From Nodularia spumigena CCY9414 (GTDB lineage: Bacteria > Cyanobacteriota > Cyanobacteriia > Cyanobacteriales > Nostocaceae): a stretch of 64,000 nt of DNA. The first letter of the stretch is position 1. Each line of letters starts with the position of its first letter. The notes beneath the pieces were generated by a model. The model did no database searches. It was not told where the DNA came from and saw only the letters and a list, made by a program, of their open reading frames with translations. Shown in pieces: positions 1-8,560 of the stretch. Made by a program: the position numbers and the translations under genes. The stretch is from positions 3,946,987-4,010,986 of the forward strand of contig NZ_CP007203.1 in NCBI RefSeq assembly GCF_000340565.2. The letters run 5' to 3'.

Positions 1-72
1 CTCAAATACCTCCTTGAACAAAATTTACCATCGGCTACTTCCAGAGTTATCCTCCAAGACTGGCTTGTGTAA
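1..72 (+). CDS. C-terminal end of an unidentified protein (partial)
   Basis: The window opens inside an open frame that runs 23 codons to a TAA at 70-72 and reads like a genuine protein end (…SRVILQDWLV). The rest lies upstream of the window, so no family can be named. The call rests only on the open frame at the edge and its protein-like composition. Confidence 0.4.
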   Translation, partial: LKYLLEQNLPSATSRVILQDWLV

Positions 73-385
73 ATGTACCTATCTAAAGTAAAGTATTTAA
101 AGTCAGGGAATCTTTCTAACTTTCGATAGATGACAATTTACTTCATCGGCTCTGGGTAACAGATAGATTGGCCCTGATCATATTCTTAGCAAAAATTTAG
201 TCAAAAAAGAAAAATACAGTGATCAAGTTAACCTGAATCCTCTGCCAGGTCAAGCTAGAAAAGAGCAAGTCCTAAGTTGACAATTTCATAGACAAAACTA
301 TACTTATATTGACAAAAATCAATATATATTTTAGGAAAAAATCAACTACTTGATATATAATACGGTGATATCAAGTATTGAATTG

Positions 386-545
386 AGACTATTGCCGACG
401 CGAAAACCAAGCAATGATGGTGGTAGTCTTTTTCAGAAACTTAATTGGAACACAATCGCGTCTGGCTAAGGCGTGAAAGTCTACTGAGGGATAACTGCTC
501 CCATGCTCCCGTTGAAGTAGAAAGTAAAGTCTAGTTTTGTCTAGG
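386..545 (+). promoter_or_regulatory. Structured 5' leader upstream of ahcY
   Basis: The roughly 600 bp between the preceding gene and ahcY has no convincing coding frame. It holds a cluster of competing helices. 386-396 pairs with 419-429 (11 bp with some G-U) and is followed directly by a T-rich run, like an intrinsic terminator. 397-403 (GACGCGA), in that loop, pairs perfectly with 456-462 (TCGCGTC), which would disrupt the first hairpin. A further short helix (CTACT/AGTAG) lies near 482-520. This looks like a leader or small RNA. I could not match it to a known riboswitch class. Confidence 0.35.
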
Positions 546-641
546 TTTTATATAGCAGTACAATAAACAAGCTGATTGGTGATTACAATGCAAAATCACC
601 AGTTGTACAATACCCTAGTAAGGTGCGTAATTTTTACGTAA

Positions 642-1946
<1,305 letters not shown>

Positions 1947-1971
1947 TCTTTGTTGATTAATTGATTTTTTG

Positions 1972-2003
1972 GGGATAGGCTTTTGGGCTTATCCCTTTTT
2001 TTT
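1972..2003 (+). terminator. Intrinsic terminator of ahcY
   Basis: A 9-bp stem (GGGATAGGC pairing with GCTTATCCC, one G-U) closes a short loop and is followed by eight T residues. A near-identical copy occurs at 2910-2939. Confidence 0.85.
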
Positions 2004-2057
2004 CATGCAGAGGCGCAGAGAGAGGATCTAATAGAATAGAGGAGAGGGTGAGTTTGT

Positions 2058-2474
2058 ATGTCAGCAAAAGATTTTTTTCACAATGCGGTAAGGTTAGCTT
2101 TAGAGAAAGATGGTTGGTTAATTACTGATGATCCTTTATCATTTACAGTAGATGGTCTTGACTTTCGGATTGATTTAGCAGCAGAAAGACTGTTAGGAGC
2201 AGAAAAAGAAGGACAAAAAATAGCGGTTGAAATAAAATCTTTTTTAGGTCCATCTGATGTTAGTGAATTTCATACAGCTTTAGGACAAACACTTAATTAC
2301 CGTTCTGTTTTAAGAAAAAAAGAACCCGACCGCATTTTATATCTAGCAATTGGTAATGAAATATACAAAGAGTTTTTTCTTATCCCATTCATTCAAGAAA
2401 TCATTGCTGAACATCAATTAAAATTACTGATATTTGAAGCTATTAAACAGGAGATTGTTTTATGGAAGGAATGA
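2058..2474 (+). CDS. xisH: XisH family protein (fdxN-element excision controlling factor type)
   Basis: Protein of 138 aa matching the XisH family. XisH was named for its requirement in developmental excision of the fdxN element in Anabaena, but stand-alone xisH/xisI pairs are common in cyanobacterial genomes. The centre carries a PD-(D/E)XK-like arrangement: RIDLAAE around residue 37 and VEIKSF around residue 56, followed by a conserved GQTLNYR segment. This suggests a nuclease fold; activity is inferred only. It overlaps the downstream xisI by 13 nt, so the pair is translationally coupled. No recombinase gene (xisF) is visible nearby, so involvement in element excision here is unsupported. 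Confidence 0.9.
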   Translation: MSAKDFFHNAVRLALEKDGWLITDDPLSFTVDGLDFRIDLAAERLLGAEKEGQKIAVEIKSFLGPSDVSEFHTALGQTLNYRSVLRKKEPDRILYLAIGNEIYKEFFLIPFIQEIIAEHQLKLLIFEAIKQEIVLWKE

Positions 2475-2791
2475 ATTATCCTGAATTGGTAAAAACTGTA
2501 TTAGCAAGACATACAGAAAATCATGCTTCCAAAGGAACAGAGAAAGAGTTGATTTTTGATTGTGAAAGAAATAGTTATTTAGTAGTTCATGTAGGATGGG
2601 AAAATAACGAAAGAGCTTATGGGACAATTATTCATGTAGATATTAGAGATGGAAAAATTTGGATTCAGAGAGACTTTACTGAGGAAGGGGTAGCTAGTGA
2701 GTTGGTAGATTTGGGAGTACCAAAAACGGATATTGTTTTAGGTTTTAAGCCACCTTATATGAGACAGTTTACTGATTTTGCATCTGTTTAG
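2462..2791 (+). CDS. xisI: XisI family protein
   Basis: Protein of 109 aa of the XisI family, the usual downstream partner of XisH. Recognisable segments are the central HVGW and HVDIRDGKIWIQ strands and the C-terminal GVPKTDIVLGFKPPYMR, which is characteristic of the family. The ATG at 2462 has AGGAG at 2449-2453 with 8-nt spacing. A second ATG at 2471 overlaps the xisH stop as ATGA but has poorer spacing, so 2462 is preferred. No DNA-binding motif is evident. The biochemical role of XisI is unknown; the pairing suggests a complex with XisH. Confidence 0.9.
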   Translation: MEGMNYPELVKTVLARHTENHASKGTEKELIFDCERNSYLVVHVGWENNERAYGTIIHVDIRDGKIWIQRDFTEEGVASELVDLGVPKTDIVLGFKPPYMRQFTDFASV

Positions 2792-2810
2792 ATTTTTTGT
2801 ATTTTATATT

Positions 2811-2888
2811 TCGTTGCTGGGCATTGCAATTGATATTTTGATACTTGATGAAATTGAGTATATCAATTCTTTAACATCACGAAATTGA
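2811..2888 (+). pseudogene. Decayed duplicate of the ahcY 3' end
   Basis: Read from 2820, the frame gives GIAIDILILDEIEYINSLTS and then meets a stop at 2886-2888. The ahcY C-terminus reads [20 protein letters not shown], so about two thirds of residues match. The similarity continues past the stop into an AT-rich spacer and a near-copy of the ahcY terminator at 2910-2939. It is too short to be a gene and is best read as a remnant of a second ahcY tail. Confidence 0.75.
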
Positions 2889-2909
2889 TAATTGATTAGT
2901 TTATTTTTT

Positions 2910-2939
2910 GGGATAGGCTTTTAGCTTATCCCTTTTTTT
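2910..2939 (+). terminator. Second copy of the ahcY-type terminator
   Basis: GGGATAGGC/GCTTATCCC stem plus seven T residues, almost identical to the terminator at 1972-2003. It now sits behind xisI and faces the convergent HTH gene. Confidence 0.8.
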
Positions 2940-2957
2940 GTCTTGGTGCGATATAAA

Positions 2958-3395
2958 CTACTCGCTTTCTACTGCTATTTCAGTATTAATGTCTGAATCA
3001 GCAGACGAGTCCTTAGTAATTTTAATGGTTTTGCGTATTTCATCTAGTTGGTCTTTGGAAACCCAATTACTGACAGGAGTAACACGATATTCATCTGTGC
3101 GTCCTCTCCGTTTTGTTTGTGTTATCAAATTAGCCTTGATAAGAACTTTTATTGCATCTTGAGCTTTACGCATACTCATTTTGCAAATCTCTGCTGTCTT
3201 GCGAAGACTGGCAAAACATACCCCTTCAGGTTTACCCCCTGTTCTACGAACTATATGAGCATATAAGCGAAACTCATAGGAATCTAAACCATGTTCATCC
3301 AAGACATTATGGATAAATGCCACTGAGGAGGGATAAGAGTTGGGTGTTGCAGAAGTTTTTGGTTGTTCGACTATAAGCTCGTCTTTAGTTGACAT
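2958..3395 (-). CDS. Helix-turn-helix domain protein
   Basis: A protein of 145 aa from the ATG at 3395 (MSTKDEL…); an upstream in-frame ATG at 3440 adds a poorly conserved stretch. The middle (about residues 28-100) looks like a winged helix-turn-helix of the replication-initiator/DnaD-like type: LDSYEFRLYAHIVRRT, then SLRKTAEICKMSMRKAQDAIKVL as the likely HTH, and a basic RRGRTDEYRV wing. The C-terminal 30 residues are acidic and look disordered. Such proteins occur on mobile and accessory DNA in cyanobacteria. The exact role (regulator or replication/partition accessory) cannot be told. Confidence 0.65.
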   Translation of the reverse strand: MSTKDELIVEQPKTSATPNSYPSSVAFIHNVLDEHGLDSYEFRLYAHIVRRTGGKPEGVCFASLRKTAEICKMSMRKAQDAIKVLIKANLITQTKRRGRTDEYRVTPVSNWVSKDQLDEIRKTIKITKDSSADSDINTEIAVESE

Positions 3396-3509
3396 ATAAC
3401 AAATACTACGCCTAGATAGTCCTATTATGCCATAACCCACGCACTTTATGCCACGGCTCTGTTATTATTTATATGTATTTTTTAATGGTAGGCAACTTAA
3501 AGGTATATC

Positions 3510-3734
3510 TTAGGGCGAATCAAAAATTTTCGAGCAGTACACGTGGGAGCAGATATAATCGCTGAAAGCTAATTCCTGTAAAGCTTGTAATCTTTGCGTG
3601 AAATCCTTGCAAGCTGAATAATTTCTGACTTCACAGCATATTACATAAAAAAATGTTTGCCCCATAGTAGCCAAATCATCGGGGTTTGATCTATAATTTC
3701 TGAAGATGCTCATCAAACAGCGTTTTTTCGCCAA
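3510..3734 (-). CDS. Small hypothetical protein, doubtful
   Basis: A 74-aa frame rich in aromatic and cysteine residues, with no signal peptide, recognisable motif or clear ribosome binding site. It fills the otherwise empty gap between the HTH gene and the divergent gene at 3874. I do not recognise it. It could be a lineage-specific small protein or a chance frame. Confidence 0.25.
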   Translation of the reverse strand: MAKKRCLMSIFRNYRSNPDDLATMGQTFFYVICCEVRNYSACKDFTQRLQALQELAFSDYICSHVYCSKIFDSP

Positions 3735-3873
3735 AGAAACAAGCCCGACTACCCAAGCTATGCTGCTAGGGCTGTCGAGCCGTTTTGTTAATGTATTAAG
3801 TCTATTTTATCATGGGCTTGGGTGAGTGGGTAGTTTCTTTTGTGAAATTCACAATTTAAAAAAGGTCAAAATT

Positions 3874-4257
3874 ATGACTTCAAAATTTCTCGAATTACTG
3901 ACTCAAAATCTCATCCAATTAACAGCCATAAATCAGCAGTATGGGATACAACTAAATTCCGTAAAGTCTGATATAAGTGAACAGAAACAACGTACAAAGC
4001 TACTAGAAATAAAATTTGATTCTTTAAGCGGAGAATCTGATTATTGCACCGTTCGTGGTTACTGCAATATCAATAGGATCAAAATTTCTGAACGAGAGGC
4101 AAATAGCTTAGGCCGTCACGCTGCAAAAATTTGTCGCCAAAAAGGTTATCTCATTGGAAAAGTTCAGGATGAGCGTCATGGGAAAGTAAATAGCTACCCG
4201 ATTGAAGTCCTAGAAGAAGTTAGCAAACCTTATAAAAAGCAAATTAGAGCTAGCTAA
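3874..4257 (+). CDS. Hypothetical protein, phage Rha/antirepressor-like C-terminal region
   Basis: A 127-aa protein from the ATG at 3874, preceded by an AAAGGT-like Shine-Dalgarno; the frame is open from 3826. Residues 1-55 form a probable coiled coil (leucine- and glutamine-rich, with TKLLEIKFDSL). Residues 60-120 read REANSLGRHAAKICRQKGY, IGKVQDERHGKVNSYP and VLEEV, reminiscent of the short DNA-binding segment in phage antirepressor-like proteins. That resemblance is from memory and is an inference. It lies just upstream of a palindromic repeat element. Confidence 0.6.
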   Translation: MTSKFLELLTQNLIQLTAINQQYGIQLNSVKSDISEQKQRTKLLEIKFDSLSGESDYCTVRGYCNINRIKISEREANSLGRHAAKICRQKGYLIGKVQDERHGKVNSYPIEVLEEVSKPYKKQIRAS

Positions 4258-4280
4258 AAATAGCACTCGGCAAATATAAT

Positions 4281-4368
4281 TCGCGGCTACACAGAAAAAA
4301 CCCGCCTGCGCGGGTTCAAAATCTGGTTTCTTAGTCCACGTAGGTGGACTTCGTTTGTATAGCCGCGA
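4281..4368. repeat. MITE-like palindromic element, family A, copy 1
   Basis: An 88-bp element ending in perfect 9-bp inverted termini (TCGCGGCTA … TAGCCGCGA). Inside are two smaller hairpins, ACCCGCCTGCGCGGGT and GTCCACGTAGGTGGAC. Related copies with the same layout are at 11576-11663 and 59465-59558. No open frame is present, so it is a non-autonomous, possibly transcribed, cruciform-forming repeat. Confidence 0.8.
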
Positions 4369-4418
4369 TTTCTAAGGGTTCCAGGGCTTCTAAATAAAAC
4401 CCAAAAATCTCAGCGTCA

Positions 4419-4841
4419 TTAATTATTAGGAGGATGCCAATTTAAACTAATCCAAATTGCCCTAGCTTGTAAAATATCTTCATTATTTAACCTTAAAACT
4501 AGAACCGTTGCTCTTCCACAAGCAGTTATACCAATAATATGAGTACCACCATTTGCCCATTGAAAATGCTCTAACCATCTTTGTTGACGAGGATTAAACA
4601 AAGATATAGATTGATTAGTTACAGGATCATTAGCCTTTGTTTTTGCCCCTTTAAATTCATTACAGCGATAACAGGAAGCAGATAAATTTTCTCGCTCATC
4701 ACTTCCACCTAATGAACTAGGCAAAATATGATCCATAACTAAAGGCATACCTATTAAACGGCTAGATGTGCGGCAATATTCACATCTATATCCAGCCTCA
4801 TTAATGACTTGTTGACGAATAGATTTAGGGATGGATGACAC
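4419..4841 (-). CDS. HNH endonuclease
   Basis: A 140-aa HNH-family protein. The ββα-metal core is clear in residues 15-70: YRCEYCRTSS supplies the first zinc-type cysteine pair, MDHILPSSLGGSDERENL holds the catalytic His and Asn positions, and ASCYRCNEFKGAK holds the second cysteine pair. The C-terminal half (from about residue 80) has a conserved FNPRQQRWLEHFQW segment seen in cyanobacterial members. It starts 5 nt after the stop of the gene at 4847-5164, so the two are very probably co-transcribed. Whether it acts as a homing, restriction or repair nuclease is not shown. Confidence 0.88.
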   Translation of the reverse strand: MSSIPKSIRQQVINEAGYRCEYCRTSSRLIGMPLVMDHILPSSLGGSDERENLSASCYRCNEFKGAKTKANDPVTNQSISLFNPRQQRWLEHFQWANGGTHIIGITACGRATVLVLRLNNEDILQARAIWISLNWHPPNN

Positions 4842-4846
4842 TGATA

Positions 4847-5164
4847 TTAATCTACTAATTGCTCAAAATCTGGCAGAGAATAGCCTTTCCACTGTAAAAG
4901 TGCATAAGCATAGGCTTTTTTCAACATTAAATAATCAGCGCTCACTCGCAGCGACTTCAACAACAACCTATCTGATTCATTTAATTGATTATTTTGATTT
5001 TTTTCTAAAAGCTGTAAATGTAATTCCTGTTGACTTTCAGGAATTTTACTTTGAGCAATAGGTAATAATTCCTCAATCATTAATTGCTGCATAGCGATTA
5101 ATTCCCCTTGCAATTCTAGGGGTGCATAATCAACACCAGGAGGCGAATTAGTTTTGGTACTCAT
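4847..5164 (-). CDS. Hypothetical protein co-transcribed with HNH endonuclease
   Basis: A 105-aa soluble, helix-rich protein with no motif I can assign. It has a conserved-looking centre (SESDRLLLKSL-like) and the C-terminal LLQWKGYSLPDFEQLV. Its stop is 5 nt before the start of the HNH gene, implying a two-gene operon with this gene first. I do not recognise a function. A partner or regulator of the HNH enzyme is possible but inferred only from position. Confidence 0.6.
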   Translation of the reverse strand: MSTKTNSPPGVDYAPLELQGELIAMQQLMIEELLPIAQSKIPESQQELHLQLLEKNQNNQLNESDRLLLKSLRVSADYLMLKKAYAYALLQWKGYSLPDFEQLVD

Positions 5165-5217
5165 AACTTTTGTAAGAATTACTTAATTTTTAGTATAGGC
5201 TTTACATGAAAAAAAAT

Positions 5218-5388
5218 TCACCCACCACCGCTAATAGATGGCTGTGTTAATGGGATTTCATCAGTTTGATCATTAAAAGCTGCTGCTAAATCAGGACTGG
5301 CGATCGCGATCGCACTTTCACGCCATTCATGAATAATTGCATCCTTGTATCTCTCTGGCTTGACGCAACTTATCCCGTAATTGTTCAA
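5218..5388 (-). other. Overlapping small frame downstream of the ParD-like gene, possible gene remnant
   Basis: A 56-codon frame that could start at a TTG (5386-5388), in a different frame from the end of the ParD-like gene. It reads protein-like (PERYKDAIIHEWRES, then ASPDLAAAFNDQTDEIPL) up to a stop at 5218-5220. A tandem HIP1 (gcgatcgcgatcgc) lies inside. It is where a toxin gene would be expected, but does not look like ParE. It may be a broken or frameshifted gene end. Confidence 0.25.
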
Positions 5389-5605
5389 TCACAACATCCC
5401 CATCAATACCTTCTCCTTTATCCAATTGTCCAATAGCAACATCAACCTTTTCTCGTGTTTCTTCCACCCACTGCTGATAACCCTTCTCCCACTCCAAAAG
5501 CAACTTCAAAGCCTTACTAATCACATCTTCAGGATTTGCATATCTACCCGTAGCAATTTGCGCTTGGATAATTTGCTCCAATTCAGGTTTAATTTGGATA
5601 TTCAT
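5327..5605 (-). CDS. ParD-like ribbon-helix-helix antitoxin, apparently orphan
   Basis: A 92-aa protein whose first 40 residues (IKPELEQIIQAQIATGRYANPEDVISKALKLL) match the ParD-like ribbon-helix-helix fold: a short β-strand, a helix, and the conserved GRY.n..dvi.kAL pattern. The C-terminal half is acidic and helical, as in toxin-neutralising tails. ParD antitoxins normally precede and overlap a parE toxin gene. Here no ParE-like frame follows, only a short unrelated-looking frame at 5218-5388. It is therefore either an orphan antitoxin or the remainder of a decayed pair. Confidence 0.75.
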   Translation of the reverse strand: MNIQIKPELEQIIQAQIATGRYANPEDVISKALKLLLEWEKGYQQWVEETREKVDVAIGQLDKGEGIDGDVVIEQLRDKLRQAREIQGCNYS

Positions 5606-5773
5606 AATTTATTCTCTGATTGAGCTTAACTTAATAATAACTCTTACCCTTTGCGACTTTGCGCCTACCCTGCGGGTTCCGCCTTAGCGGTATGCGTGAG
5701 ATAAAAAAAACCTAATTTCGGCTTTAAACCAGCAGATATCAGGCAACATGGTGAATTCGTACTAACTTAAATT

Positions 5774-6142
5774 TTATAGCTTATGCTGCAAGCGACTGAG
5801 ACGTTCTGCATAACTTTTCATTACCTTGATAGCAAATACAGGCGTTTCCTGAACCGCAAACAGAAACCCAGACTCGTCCAAATACGCCAGCTTGCAATCA
5901 GTTTTAGCGATCGCAGTATAAGTCCTCGCTTTTATCCCTACAAGTATACCAGTACCAAACACCTCACCGGACTCAATTATCTCTACAGTCTTATCATTGA
6001 CTAATATTTCTACCTCTCCTTCTAAAATCCCAAACATATAATCACCTGGTTGTCCTTCCTTAAAGATGGCTTCACCTGTGGAAAATTTTTGAGGATCGGG
6101 TTGTTTCTGGAATATTTTCAGTGTAACTACAGGACTTAACAT
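5774..6142 (-). CDS. Cyclic nucleotide-binding domain protein
   Basis: A single-domain protein of 122 aa consisting of a CRP-type cyclic nucleotide-binding β-barrel. Visible hallmarks are FSTGEAIFKEGQPGDYMFGILEGEVEI at residues 20-47 and ESGEVFGTGILVGIKARTYTAIAKTDCKLAYLD at about 57-90, with the Gly-Glu phosphate-cassette region and an Arg-Thr pair. No DNA-binding HTH follows, unlike CRP itself, so it would act as a stand-alone sensor or adaptor. It is monocistronic, with no tight neighbours. Confidence 0.85.
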   Translation of the reverse strand: MLSPVVTLKIFQKQPDPQKFSTGEAIFKEGQPGDYMFGILEGEVEILVNDKTVEIIESGEVFGTGILVGIKARTYTAIAKTDCKLAYLDESGFLFAVQETPVFAIKVMKSYAERLSRLQHKL

Positions 6143-6485
6143 AATACATCTGCCAAATTTCTGGGTTTTTAAAGGTATTCTTGCTGTGAGCGATACAAGA
6201 ACCGATAAAACTATACAACACTCTGTAGATAGATATCTAGTAGCATTGCCAACAATTCCCCCAAAAATCAGTGAATCAACTGAAAATTACAGCTTAAAAT
6301 TAAGTTATTGCTCATAAACCAACTATTTTACCTAAAGGCTGACTCAGTAAAATACGCTTATTTGGCAATTTGGCAGACATACATTTTTTGTCAGTGGTAT
6401 CTTTTAAATGTGCAAGGGGTGTAGTAGAAGTAGTCTAGATTAATTATCTGGACTACTTCTGCAATTTTATTAACTTTGAGAAGAG
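6143..6485. other. Intergenic region with a long hairpin
   Basis: No coding frame. The only structure is a strong imperfect inverted repeat at 6426-6460 (AGAAGTAGTCTAGA … TCTGGACTACTTCT), 25 bp beyond the stop of the VOC gene. It may act as a 3' hairpin for that gene, although a T-run is lacking on the minus strand. Confidence 0.5.
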
Positions 6486-6851
6486 TTAAGCACGAGTCAA
6501 CAGTTCTAAATTATGACCATCAAGATCATAGAAATAAAAACCACGACCTCCCATTCTATGATTAATTTCACCTTTGTTTTCATGCATGGGGTCGCTACTA
6601 TATTCAAGTCCCATTTCTGTGATGCGTGTGAAAATGGCATCAAATTCTTCATCACTGACGTGAAAAGCATAATGATGAGATTCAAAATCTTCTCTGTCAG
6701 CAAAATCTAAAGTTAACTTGTCATTGACATGGACAGCCGCAAAATGACCAATTGGACTATCAAGTTTTAGTCCAAAAATTTCCGCAAAAAACCGTGCCGA
6801 TTTTTCCTTATCATGTGCAGGGACTATAGTATGGTCTAAGGTAATTGTCAT
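6486..6851 (-). CDS. VOC family protein (glyoxalase/dioxygenase superfamily)
   Basis: A 121-aa single vicinal-oxygen-chelate protein with the two βαβββ modules. The first (LDHTIVPAHDKEKSARFFAEIFGL) provides the N-terminal metal-ligand His. The second (HHYAFHVSDEEFDAIFTRI) and the C-terminal YFYDLDGHNLELLTR carry the other His and Glu. The family includes glyoxalase I, extradiol dioxygenases and resistance proteins, and the substrate cannot be predicted from this length alone. It is flanked by non-coding repeats and appears monocistronic. Confidence 0.88.
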   Translation of the reverse strand: MTITLDHTIVPAHDKEKSARFFAEIFGLKLDSPIGHFAAVHVNDKLTLDFADREDFESHHYAFHVSDEEFDAIFTRITEMGLEYSSDPMHENKGEINHRMGGRGFYFYDLDGHNLELLTRA

Positions 6852-7013
6852 ATTACACCTTCCCTTTTTTTGGTATTACTTCGGCTCAAATCTGCATAAA
6901 TTGCCAAACAACCACAGATAAACACTCATATTGATTACCGATGAAATCTTGATGTTTATTTATGGTGTAATTGCCAAAAGATTGATTAATTTTGGTGTAG
7001 TATCTCTATTTTA
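6852..7013. other. AT-rich spacer before MITE
   Basis: Promoter-side DNA of the VOC gene. It ends in the 7-bp direct repeat TATTTTA (7007-7013) that flanks the adjacent mobile element. No other structure was recognised. Confidence 0.4.
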
Positions 7014-7207
7014 CAGGACTTACGCAAAATATCTCTAAAACTCTCCTTCCTTCTCCCAAGGGGAGACGCTAACGCGGTAAGCGAAGCTATGCCGAAGGCT
7101 TTACGTGACCTTCGTGTCCTTCTCCCAAGGGGAGACGCTAACGCGGTAAGCGAAGCTATGCCGAAGGCTTTACGTGGTTCATTCCTTCATGACCTGTGCG
7201 TAAGTCC
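7014..7207. mobile_element. MITE-like element, family B, copy 1 with 7-bp target duplication
   Basis: A non-coding element of 194 bp with inverted termini AGGACTTACGCA and TGCGTAAGTCC. It is flanked by the perfect direct repeat TATTTTA at 7007-7013 and 7208-7214. Inside, a roughly 60-bp segment beginning CCTTCTCCCAAGGGGAGACG occurs twice, 69 bp apart (from 7049 and from 7118). Related copies are at 31809-31950 and about 61900-62057. No transposase frame is present, so movement would require an enzyme in trans. Confidence 0.85.
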
Positions 7208-7311
7208 TATTTTAGATCAAAGCCTCCCCTCTCCTTGCTTTCGCGTAGCGTCTCCCTTTGGGAGAAGGAGAGGGGTTGGGGGTGAGGTTCTGTATTTTAT
7301 TAATCAAAAAT

Positions 7312-8028
7312 TCATGGTACTAAAGCCAACACCCCCACAGGAGAACCGGAACCATCCCGCAACCTCAAAACACCAATCATTAAAGTCGTACCCTTTGGTG
7401 GTAGCTGCTGCAAATTCGTGAGATTTTCCAAAACAATTCGTTCCTGTGCCAATACTAGACTGTTAATAGTAAAACTGTTATCCTGTCCAGAGTCCACCCC
7501 ATGCGTATCAATACCTAAACCAGCAATTTGCCGTTCTTCTAAGAGAAACTGAGTTACATCATAGCCAAAACCAGGAAAGTGCATAATTCCTTCAGCATCT
7601 CGGTTAAAAAACGCAGTTTTATTTAACCATTTATCTTCCCAGCCAGTATGAAGTAGCACTAAACTACCAGCAGTAATTTTACCGTGTTCTTTCTCCCAAT
7701 GGAGAACATCGGCAATAGTCAAGGAGTAATCAGGATTTACCGTTGCGGTGTCGCAGATATCCATAACTACCCCAGGTAAAACCAGCGACTCAGCCGAGTA
7801 TTGGTCAATTCCTACCCCATTATCGTGAAAACTCTTCGGTGCGTTGATATGAGTCGCGCTGTGTTCTCCTAAGCTGAAACGGCGTAAGTAATAGCCATCC
7901 TGTGGGATGTTGGCGACGGTGGTAATTTCTACCGGGGGATCACCAGGCCATTGGGGAATATCTATGTCTATTATATGGCTCAGATGTATGATCCGTGAGT
8001 AAGTTATCGTGTTTTGATTTTGTTTCAT
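7312..8028 (-). CDS. Cyclase family protein (kynurenine formamidase-like)
   Basis: About 238 aa from the ATG at 8028 (MKQNQNTITY…); the frame is open further upstream but that part looks non-native. It belongs to the metal-dependent cyclase/formamidase family: an N-terminal IIHLSHIIDIDIPQWPGDPP, then the metal-binding region HSATHINAPKSFHDNG, then GLGIDTHGVDSGQD. The canonical motif is HxGTHxDxPxH. Here the Asp position is Asn (THINAP), which may be usual for this subgroup. Possible roles include N-formylkynurenine hydrolysis or a related cyclic amide/ester hydrolysis; the substrate is not determined. Confidence 0.8.
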   Translation of the reverse strand: MKQNQNTITYSRIIHLSHIIDIDIPQWPGDPPVEITTVANIPQDGYYLRRFSLGEHSATHINAPKSFHDNGVGIDQYSAESLVLPGVVMDICDTATVNPDYSLTIADVLHWEKEHGKITAGSLVLLHTGWEDKWLNKTAFFNRDAEGIMHFPGFGYDVTQFLLEERQIAGLGIDTHGVDSGQDNSFTINSLVLAQERIVLENLTNLQQLPPKGTTLMIGVLRLRDGSGSPVGVLALVP

Positions 8029-8233
8029 ATAGCAACCGCCAAGGACGTTAGGACATAAACTGATCATAAAAGTTAGACACCGAAAGGTTTTTACCCTACG
8101 GACCACGGACCACTCCCCAGCTATATCTCCAAATATTTATCCAGAACTAAATAATTATTTCCCGACGCGCAGAAAGGAGTATACTTTCTAAAGTTAGGTT
8201 TTTAGTAAAATTTTAGATTGGAGATTTAAATAA

Positions 8234-8560
8234 ATGTCTACTGACACAGTTGCTTATGTTGAAGAAGGTGAATTTGATCCTCTTTTAAGTGCAGAAAAAG
8301 TTGTGGTTGTTGATTTTACTGCTACTTGGTGTGGTCCCTGTCGTCTTGTTAGTCCGTTAATGGATCAACTTGCGGAAGAATATAAAGATCGCGTTCGGGT
8401 GGTGAAGGTAGATATTGACAATAACAAGCAGGTTTTCAAAAGATTTGGTCTGCGTAGCATTCCGGCGGTTTTAATGTTCAAGGATGGTGAGTTAGCAGAA
8501 ACTATTGTCGGTGTTTCTCCTTACGAACAGTTCACTGGTGCTGTTGATAAGTTACTTTAA
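8234..8560 (+). CDS. trxA: Thioredoxin
   Basis: A 108-aa thioredoxin with the active site WCGPC at residues 33-37, preceded by VVVDFTAT, and the cis-proline segment RSIPAVLMFKDGE at about 75-88. It reduces disulfides in target enzymes, with electrons from ferredoxin- or NADPH-thioredoxin reductase. Cyanobacteria have several thioredoxin types (m, x, y). The sequence does not let me assign the type with certainty, so the symbol is provisional. It is a single gene with its own upstream region and a terminator at 8727-8756. Confidence 0.93.
   Translation: MSTDTVAYVEEGEFDPLLSAEKVVVVDFTATWCGPCRLVSPLMDQLAEEYKDRVRVVKVDIDNNKQVFKRFGLRSIPAVLMFKDGELAETIVGVSPYEQFTGAVDKLL

Noticed and set aside
3736..3840. 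Possible inverted repeat around AAAGAAAC…GTTTCTTT near 3736-3840
   Set aside because: Pairing is broken by several unpaired stretches; too weak to call an element.
8107..8233. Yfr1-type small RNA expected upstream of trxA in some cyanobacteria
   Set aside because: The conserved ACUCCUCACAC core is not present here.
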